From CAYQOX01 sp964419335 (GTDB lineage Bacteria; Hinthialibacterota; Hinthialibacteria; Hinthialibacterales; Hinthialibacteraceae): a stretch of 18,278 bases of DNA. The stretch lies in contig CAYQOX010000069.1 of the NCBI GenBank assembly GCA_964419335.1, positions 1-18,278 of the forward strand, given 5' to 3'. Position numbers and translations under genes: made by a program. Each line of letters starts with the position of its first letter. The first letter of the stretch is position 1. Positions 13,559 to 18,278 of the stretch are shown in pieces. Below the pieces are notes generated by a model. The model saw nothing but the letters and a program-made list of their open reading frames with translations, was not told where the DNA came from and did not search any database.

Positions 13559-13975
13559 TTACCATGTTTCTTCACGGCTCGTAAAACGAACCTTAAGAGC
13601 GAGTTTATGCCCTGCTAGGCGGAACGCTTCACGCGCGACATCTTTGGGTACTCCACCGAGTTCAAAGAGAATATGACCCGGTTTGACAACAGCCACAAAA
13701 CCTTCGGGGGCGCCTTTACCTCCACCCATGCGGGTTTCGGCCGGTTTCGAAGTGACAGGTTTTTGGGGAAAGGCACGAATCCAAACTTTGCCACGGCGCT
13801 TGATGCAGCGAGTGATGGCGATACGAGCGGCTTCGATTTGGCGTGCCGTAATCCATCCCCCCGTCATCGCCTTCAAACCGTATTCGCCAAAATCAATCCG
13901 GGTTCCTCGGCATGCAATCCCGCGGCGGTTACCACGGTGAACTTTACGATATTTCTGTCTCGATGGCATTAACAT
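13559..13975 (-). CDS. rplP: Ribosomal protein uL16
   Basis: Large-subunit protein of 138 residues that helps position tRNA in the A and P sites. Met-Pro-x-Arg-x-Lys-Tyr-Arg-Lys-x-His-Arg-Gly near the N-terminus and Lys-Pro-x-Glu-Thr-Arg-Met-Gly-x-Gly-Lys-Gly in the middle are signatures. The ATG at 13975 shares one base with the rpsC stop (TGATG) and has AGGAGG ten bases upstream; the family-typical Met two codons later (13969) would be too far from that site, so the longer form is preferred. Confidence 0.96.
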   Translation of the reverse strand: MLMPSRQKYRKVHRGNRRGIACRGTRIDFGEYGLKAMTGGWITARQIEAARIAITRCIKRRGKVWIRAFPQKPVTSKPAETRMGGGKGAPEGFVAVVKPGHILFELGGVPKDVAREAFRLAGHKLALKVRFTSREETW

Positions 13976-14640
13976 CAGGAAGATACCTCCTGTTGGGTTT
14001 CCTGGGGAAGACTGAAACCGGTGGATTCACCCTTGTTAATCCAACATTTGACACCGATTTGGCCATACGTGGTATGAGCTTGGGCAAAGCCGTAGTCAAT
14101 ATCAGCACGCAAGGTATGCAAGGGTACACGGCCTTCACGGTACCATTCGGTGCGGGACATTTCCGCTCCACCAAGCCGCCCGGCCACCATAACTTTGACG
14201 CCCAAGGCGCCGCCTTGCATCGTGGCCTGGATCGCCCGTTTGAGTGCGCGGCGGAAGGAAACGCGGCGTTCTAATTGAAGGGCGATGCTTTCCGCTTGCA
14301 GTTGGGCATCCAACTCGGGATTTTTAATCTCCCGAATATTAATATGGATCTGACGTTCGGTGATATTACTCAACATTTTTTTTACGCGTTCTACTTCAAC
14401 GCCTTTCCGTCCAATGATAATTCCTGGACGAGCGGCCATGATGTTAATCCGCATCCGTTGAGTAAAGCGTTCGATTTCGATGGTACTAATGCCTGCATGA
14501 TACAAGCGTTTCTTGATCGCCTGACGAATTTCCAGGTCGTCATGCAGCAAGTTGGCATAGTCTTTTTCTGCATACCAGCGTGATTTCCAATTGGCGTAGA
14601 CGCCAACTCTGAATCCGTATGGATGAACTTTCTGTCCCAC
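13975..14640 (-). CDS. rpsC: Ribosomal protein uS3
   Basis: Small-subunit head protein of 221 residues at the mRNA entry channel. It opens Gly-Gln-Lys-Val-His-Pro-Tyr-Gly-Phe-Arg-Val-Gly, followed by a type-2 KH domain whose Gly-Arg-Lys-Gly loop is at residues 77-80. The C-terminal domain contains Gly-Arg-Leu-Gly-Gly-Ala-Glu-Met-Ser-Arg and the Pro-Leu-His-Thr-Leu-Arg-Ala-Asp-Ile-Asp-Tyr-Gly motif. The start is GTG with GAGGAG five bases upstream. It is coupled to rplP by a one-base overlap. Confidence 0.97.
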   Translation of the reverse strand: MGQKVHPYGFRVGVYANWKSRWYAEKDYANLLHDDLEIRQAIKKRLYHAGISTIEIERFTQRMRINIMAARPGIIIGRKGVEVERVKKMLSNITERQIHINIREIKNPELDAQLQAESIALQLERRVSFRRALKRAIQATMQGGALGVKVMVAGRLGGAEMSRTEWYREGRVPLHTLRADIDYGFAQAHTTYGQIGVKCWINKGESTGFSLPQETQQEVSS

Positions 14641-14679
14641 GATATCTCCTCGTCGTCTCTGGGTTTCGAATCAACCGCT

Positions 14680-15033
14680 TCAGGGTCCCAAAACGATGGT
14701 TATATGACTCAGTCGCTTCCGAATTCGCATGGCTCGTCCCATAGGAGCGGGACGATAGCGTTTGAGCATGCGTCCGTCATCGACAAAAACTTTCTTCACG
14801 TAGCATTCTTCAGGATCGAATTCCGTCGTATCTTCCACATTGGCCGCAGCGGATCGCAATAATTTAAGTAGAATCGTACTTGCTTTCCGCTTAGGCAAGA
14901 AGCTCAAGATATTGACGGCTTCTTCATACGATTTTCCACGTATGGTATCAGCAGCCAACCGCATCTTTCTTGCCGACATACGGCAATTACGAAGGGTTGC
15001 TGACATTCGTCTTTCGCTCTCTCGTACGGCCAT
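14680..15033 (-). CDS. rplV: Ribosomal protein uL22
   Basis: Large-subunit protein of 117 residues whose long beta-hairpin lines the exit tunnel. The Ser-x-x-Lys-x-Arg-Leu-x-Ala-Asp-x-Ile-Arg-Gly-Lys helix, then Leu-Leu-x-Ser-Ala-Ala-Ala-Asn-Val-Glu-Asp, and the tunnel hairpin Arg-Tyr-x-Pro-Ala-Pro-Met-Gly-Arg-Ala are clear. An internal Met at residue 10 could be an alternative start, but AGGAG before the upstream ATG supports the one chosen. It follows rpsS by 13 nt. Confidence 0.96.
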   Translation of the reverse strand: MAVRESERRMSATLRNCRMSARKMRLAADTIRGKSYEEAVNILSFLPKRKASTILLKLLRSAAANVEDTTEFDPEECYVKKVFVDDGRMLKRYRPAPMGRAMRIRKRLSHITIVLGP

Positions 15034-15046
15034 GATCCTAACTCTC

Positions 15047-15331
15047 CTACTTAAGTCGCATCACGCGTGCTGTTTTTCCGCCGTGTGTCTTGAAGGTCCG
15101 GGTGGGAGAGAACTCACCAAGGCGGTGTCCCACCATGTTTTCCGTCAAGAAGACGGGAACAAATTTCTTGCCATTATGAACGGCGATGGTATGCCCAACC
15201 ATTTCAGGCATGATGGTGCAATCCCGCGACCAGGTGCGCACCACTTTCTTTTCATTTTTTTCATTTAAAGCGCGAATGCGTTTTAAAAGTCTCTCATCTA
15301 TGCACGGTCCTTTTTTTAGAGAACGTCCCAT
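15047..15331 (-). CDS. rpsS: Ribosomal protein uS19
   Basis: Small-subunit head protein of 94 residues, partner of uS13. Gly-Arg-Ser-Leu-Lys-Lys-Gly-Pro at the N-terminus, Thr-Trp-Ser-Arg-Asp-Cys-Thr-Ile-x-Pro-Glu-Met-Val-Gly and His-Asn-Gly-Lys-x-Phe-Val-Pro-Val are diagnostic, as is His-Arg-Leu-Gly-Glu-Phe-Ser-Pro-Thr-Arg. GAGGT lies close to the ATG. It follows rplB by 11 nt. Confidence 0.97.
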   Translation of the reverse strand: MGRSLKKGPCIDERLLKRIRALNEKNEKKVVRTWSRDCTIMPEMVGHTIAVHNGKKFVPVFLTENMVGHRLGEFSPTRTFKTHGGKTARVMRLK

Positions 15332-15342
15332 TTCTTACCTCT

Positions 15343-16176
15343 TTATTTCTTCCTTCGTCGCCGATCTTCGACAATCATTTCTCGGGTTCGTTTATTGCGA
15401 CAGGTTTTATATCCTTTGGTTGGAATTCCCCATGGCGAACAAGGATGACGGCCGCCAGAGGAACGCCCTTCTCCACCGCCTAAGGGGTGATCGACAGGGT
15501 TCATTGCCACACCCCGTGTATGGGGTCGGCGTCCTTTCCATCGAGCACGTCCAGCTTTGCCTAAGTCCACATTGAAATGGTCGGCATTGGAAGTCGTGCC
15601 TATGGTAGCCCGGCAATTGAGATGCACCAAACGAATTTCAGAAGAGGGCATCTTAATACGGGCATAATTCCCTTCCCGTCCCATAATTTGAGCCGCGGTG
15701 CCTGCAGAACGAGCAAAAGAAGCCCCTTTCCCAATTTTGAGTTCAATCGCATGCACCATAGTCCCATCGAGGATTTCACGTAGAGGGAGGCAATTTCCTG
15801 TACGATGGGGAGCCCCGGGGCCTGACATAAGTTCATCCCCAACGCGGACTTTATCGGGTGCGATAATATATCGTTTTTCACCGTCCGCATAATGCAAAAG
15901 GGCAATCCAGGCAGTACGGTTCGGGTCATATTCAATCGCGGCGACTTTGGCAGGAATTCCATCTTTATTACGCTTGAAATCGATAATCCGGTAGCGTCTT
16001 TTATGACCGCCGCCACGATGTTTCACGGTCATATGCCCATTTACATTACGCCCTCCCTTACTCTTTAAGGGCGCCAACAGACTTTTTTCGGGACTTTTTT
16101 TGGTTATGTTTTCAAAGGTAGAAACGGTTTGAAAACGCCGTGTTGGTGTTGTTGGGTTATATTTTTTAATAGGCAC
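15343..16176 (-). CDS. rplB: Ribosomal protein uL2
   Basis: Large-subunit protein of 277 residues, needed for subunit association and close to the peptidyl-transferase centre. The Lys-Tyr-Asn-Pro-Thr-Thr-Pro-x-Arg-Arg opening, the His-Arg-Gly-Gly-Gly-His-Lys-Arg-Arg-Tyr-Arg motif and the C-terminal Met-Asn-Pro-Val-Asp-His-Pro-x-Gly-Gly-Gly-Glu-Gly-Arg (with the functionally important His) are all intact. The start is GTG with GGGGAG nine bases upstream. It follows rplW by 26 nt. Confidence 0.97.
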   Translation of the reverse strand: MPIKKYNPTTPTRRFQTVSTFENITKKSPEKSLLAPLKSKGGRNVNGHMTVKHRGGGHKRRYRIIDFKRNKDGIPAKVAAIEYDPNRTAWIALLHYADGEKRYIIAPDKVRVGDELMSGPGAPHRTGNCLPLREILDGTMVHAIELKIGKGASFARSAGTAAQIMGREGNYARIKMPSSEIRLVHLNCRATIGTTSNADHFNVDLGKAGRARWKGRRPHTRGVAMNPVDHPLGGGEGRSSGGRHPCSPWGIPTKGYKTCRNKRTREMIVEDRRRRKK

Positions 16177-16202
16177 GATACTACACTCCCCTTTGGTTCT
16201 TA

Positions 16203-16490
16203 TTAAGCAAATTCGATGGAATATCCCGGGGCTAGTTTGATCAAGGCTTTCTTATAACCTCGAGTTTTGCCCATAATTCCACGGTACCGATCAAATCGTC
16301 TCTTCGGACGAACGTTAGCGGTCCGAACATTTTCTACTTTAACGTTGAAAGCCTCTTCCACGGCTTTCTTGATTTGCAATTTATTGGCGTCTCTTTTTAC
16401 GCGGAACGTATAAATATTGTCTTGTTCGGACAACACAGTAGAACGTTCAGTAAAAATCGCCTCTTGGATTATATCGTAAATGGTTGCCAT
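16203..16490 (-). CDS. rplW: Ribosomal protein uL23
   Basis: Large-subunit exit-tunnel protein of 95 residues, the docking point for trigger factor and SRP. It has the Glu-Ala-x-x-Thr-Glu-Arg-Ser start, the Tyr-Thr-Phe-x-Val-x-x-Asp-Ala-Asn-Lys-x-Gln-Ile-Lys-Lys-Ala-Val-Glu helix and the Gly-Lys-Thr-x-Gly-x-Lys-Lys-Ala tunnel loop. The ATG lies 5 nt after the rplD stop; GGGAGG inside the rplD end serves as ribosome-binding site, at a rather long 12-base spacing. Confidence 0.97.
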   Translation of the reverse strand: MATIYDIIQEAIFTERSTVLSEQDNIYTFRVKRDANKLQIKKAVEEAFNVKVENVRTANVRPKRRFDRYRGIMGKTRGYKKALIKLAPGYSIEFA

Positions 16491-16495
16491 GGTAC

Positions 16496-17134
16496 TTATT
16501 CGCCTCCCGTTTTCTTATACCGTTCTTGCAAGGTTTCAACGGCTTCCTTGGTCAAGAAAAGATAATCTGGCTCGAATAAATCCAAGGGAGAACAAGAATT
16601 CACGCATTTTACCGAGGCATCTTTCAAATTACGGATTGAAAGCAGCGCGTTATCTCCCGGAGCCTTATCGACAAACAAGGCGCGTCCCTCCACTTCAAAG
16701 GCGTCGAGAATCTGAGCGGCATCTTTGGTCTTAATTTCTTCAAAATCAAGATCGCTCAAAATCACACATCGGGACCGATCGGCCTTGAGTGACAAGATTT
16801 GGCGAAAAGCCTCTTGTTTCATTTTTTTAGTGATTCTTTGTGTATAATCACGTAGAGAGGGGCCAAATTGTCGTGCTCCCCCACGATGATGAGGCGCACG
16901 TGTGGTTCCCTGGCGAGCCCGACCCGTTCCTTTCTGACGGAAGGGTTTGCTTCCACCTCCACGCACGGTGTTACGGGTTTTCGATCCCGCGGTGCCTTGT
17001 CGTTTATTTGCTTGATAACTTACCAACACTTGGTGGAGGAAGTAATCATTCACTTTGGCATCGAAGACCGAATCGTCCAATTCGATCGAACCACTTACAT
17101 TTTTGTTTTTGTCATATACGTCGAATGTGGCCAT
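16496..17134 (-). CDS. rplD: Ribosomal protein uL4
   Basis: Large-subunit protein of 212 residues with a long loop reaching the exit tunnel. The loop region reads Arg-Gln-Gly-Thr-Ala-Gly-Ser-Lys-Thr-Arg, then Gly-Gly-Gly-x-Lys-Pro-x-Arg-Gln-Lys-Gly-Thr-Gly-Arg-Ala-Arg-Gln-Gly, which is diagnostic. In E. coli L4 also represses the S10 operon by attenuation in the rpsJ leader; here rpsJ is preceded by tuf with only 64 nt between, so an identical arrangement is unlikely. The ribosome-binding site is weak (GAAGAAG). It follows rplC by 11 nt. Confidence 0.97.
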   Translation of the reverse strand: MATFDVYDKNKNVSGSIELDDSVFDAKVNDYFLHQVLVSYQANKRQGTAGSKTRNTVRGGGSKPFRQKGTGRARQGTTRAPHHRGGARQFGPSLRDYTQRITKKMKQEAFRQILSLKADRSRCVILSDLDFEEIKTKDAAQILDAFEVEGRALFVDKAPGDNALLSIRNLKDASVKCVNSCSPLDLFEPDYLFLTKEAVETLQERYKKTGGE

Positions 17135-17145
17135 GATTCACTTCT

Positions 17146-17796
17146 TCACTTAACTTTTTTAGATTTTTTAGTTTTCGTGGTCGCTTTCACAAAGACGAGG
17201 CCGCCATCAGGACCGGGAATACCGCCGTGGATATAAATGATATTATTTTCTACATCCACTTTGGCCACTTTTAAATTTTGGATCGTCTTTGTGACATTGC
17301 CCATTTGTCCAGGAAGGGTTTTTCCCTTAAAGACGCGACTCAATCCCGTGCCTGGACTCAAGGCACCAATGGCGCGGTGGAACATGGAGCCGTGTGAATC
17401 CCGGCCACCCCGCCAATTATGGCGTCTGACGCCGCCTTGGAAGCCCCGTCCTTTACTGGTGCCGGAAACATCCACGCGGTCACCCTCTTTAAAGAGCTTA
17501 GCTTCTAAATTTTGTCCTAATTCATACTCTTCGGTTGAATCAACCCGTACCTCTTTCAGATAGCGAGTTGGATTCACATTGGCTTTTTCGAAATGCCCTT
17601 CCTGAGGCATATTCGCTTTGCCTTCTTTAAGAGGTTCGAAGCCGATCTGAATCGCGTTGTAACGATCCTTTTCTTGTGACTTGATTTGCACAATGGGACA
17701 GGGTCCAACTTGAATCGCCGTCAAGGGTATCCGTCGGCCTTCTTCGGTAAACATCTGCGTCATTCGCAGTTTACGTCCTAGTATTGCTTTCACCAT
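17146..17796 (-). CDS. rplC: Ribosomal protein uL3
   Basis: Large-subunit protein of 216 residues whose extension approaches the peptidyl-transferase centre. Gly-x-Lys-x-x-Met-Thr-Gln-Met-Phe near the N-terminus, then Val-Ser-Gly-Thr-Ser-Lys-Gly-Arg-Gly-Phe-Gln-Gly, and Gly-x-x-Leu-Pro-Gly-Gln-Met-Gly-Asn (the Gln that is methylated in E. coli falls here) are the signatures. The C-terminus is a short Lys/Thr-rich tail. It lies 45 nt after rpsJ; the ribosome-binding site is poor. Confidence 0.97.
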   Translation of the reverse strand: MVKAILGRKLRMTQMFTEEGRRIPLTAIQVGPCPIVQIKSQEKDRYNAIQIGFEPLKEGKANMPQEGHFEKANVNPTRYLKEVRVDSTEEYELGQNLEAKLFKEGDRVDVSGTSKGRGFQGGVRRHNWRGGRDSHGSMFHRAIGALSPGTGLSRVFKGKTLPGQMGNVTKTIQNLKVAKVDVENNIIYIHGGIPGPDGGLVFVKATTKTKKSKKVK

Positions 17797-17841
17797 TTTC
17801 TTAACCCGTCAAGCAGTTTCTTGCTCTGATGAAGTCCTTAC

Positions 17842-18159
17842 TTATAATTTGATTTCAACATGAACACCGGCTGGCAATTCCAGCTGGGTCAGCGCATCCA
17901 TCGTCTTAGGACTCCAATCCTGTATGTCAACCAGCCGTTTATGCGAACGAATTTCAAATTGCTCGCGAGATTTTTTATCAACGTGCGGCGATCTCAAAAC
18001 AGTATATTTTGAAATCTGGGTCGGCAGGGGAATAGGGCCAAGGATCTTAGCGCCCGTGCGCCGTGCCGTATCCACAATCTCTCGCGTTGACTGATCCAAC
18101 AGGCGATAGTCGTACGCCTTAAGGCGAATTCGTATTATATTAGGAGCTTCTGCAACCAT
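17842..18159 (-). CDS. rpsJ: Ribosomal protein uS10
   Basis: Small-subunit head protein of 105 residues (usual 102-105); in other bacteria it also partners NusB in antitermination. Ile-Arg-Ile-Arg-Leu-Lys-Ala-Tyr-Asp-x-Arg-Leu-Leu-Asp near the N-terminus, Gly-Pro-Ile-Pro-Leu-Pro-Thr and the Arg-Ser-Pro-His-Val-x-Lys-Lys-Ser-Arg-Glu-Gln-Phe-Glu loop are diagnostic. It is the first gene of the S10 part and follows tuf after 64 nt in which no terminator is visible, so transcription may continue from the str operon. Confidence 0.97.
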   Translation of the reverse strand: MVAEAPNIIRIRLKAYDYRLLDQSTREIVDTARRTGAKILGPIPLPTQISKYTVLRSPHVDKKSREQFEIRSHKRLVDIQDWSPKTMDALTQLELPAGVHVEIKL

Positions 18160-18223
18160 AATTATTCAGTACCTACCGTACTTAAATCTTCGAGTTTACG
18201 ATGCAACGAATTATTTTTATTAA

Positions 18224-18278
18224 CTATTCAATAATTTGATCGATAACGCCGGCGCCGACCGTACGTCCACCTTCACGG
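18224..18278 (-). CDS. tuf: Elongation factor Tu, 3' end only
   Basis: The right edge cuts the gene. The last 17 residues are visible and read Arg-Glu-Gly-Gly-Arg-Thr-Val-Gly-Ala-Gly-Val then Ile-Asp-Gln-Ile-Ile-Glu before a TAG stop. The first eleven are the near-invariant C-terminal motif of EF-Tu, the GTPase that brings aminoacyl-tRNA to the ribosome. Its location just before rpsJ links the str operon (rpsL-rpsG-fusA-tuf, presumably beyond the window) with the S10 operon. Confidence 0.93.
   Translation of the reverse strand, partial: REGGRTVGAGVIDQIIE

Overview
The window is a slice of a bacterial chromosome of moderate GC content (judged by eye). From about 3.05 kb to the right edge it is one long ribosomal-protein gene array on the minus strand. 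In transcription order it reads tuf (3' end only), rpsJ, rplC, rplD, rplW, rplB, rpsS, rplV, rpsC, rplP, rpmC, rpsQ, rplN, rplX, rplE, rpsN, rpsH, rplF, rplR, rpsE, rpmD, rplO, secY, map, infA, rpmJ, rpsM, rpsK, rpsD, rpoA, rplQ. This is the classic S10-spc-alpha arrangement, fused to the end of the str operon through tuf. The one canonical member missing is adk, which usually lies between secY and map; an 88-nt gap with promoter-like sequence takes its place.

The left 3 kb is on the plus strand. It holds the last codons of an outer-membrane beta-barrel gene, a complete tandem paralogue of that gene (OmpL-like/BBP2-type porin with signal peptide), and a GNAT-family acetyltransferase with a TTG start. 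Each porin gene ends in its own intrinsic terminator. The acetyltransferase converges on the ribosomal array, and a perfect 15-bp hairpin with A and T tracts between them should terminate transcription from both sides.

Organism: the signal-peptide-bearing beta-barrel proteins ending in Phe indicate a diderm (Gram-negative-type) bacterium. The C-terminal family features of the acetyltransferase and the BBP2-like porins recall Planctomycetes and related or uncultivated lineages, but I cannot fix the phylum from this window. Zinc-binding (Cys-containing) forms of S4, S14 and L36 are all present. Strong Shine-Dalgarno sequences precede many genes and GTG starts are frequent (rpsD, rpsM, rpsN, rplN, rpsC, rplB).

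The array makes ribosomal subunits together with the protein-export channel SecY, methionine aminopeptidase, IF-1 and the RNA polymerase alpha subunit. I see no new multi-gene system, mobile element, CRISPR array or tRNA. The unusual details are a long poly-acidic tail on RpoA, the missing adk with a possible leaderless promoter at map, a short L24 beside an N-terminally extended L5, an inter-cistronic hairpin between rpsD and rpoA, and the recent-looking porin duplication.

The only gene-free stretch over 300 bases is 162-474. It holds the first porin's terminator (196-229) and a leader hairpin (428-445) of the second porin; I found no convincing sigma70-type promoter in it.
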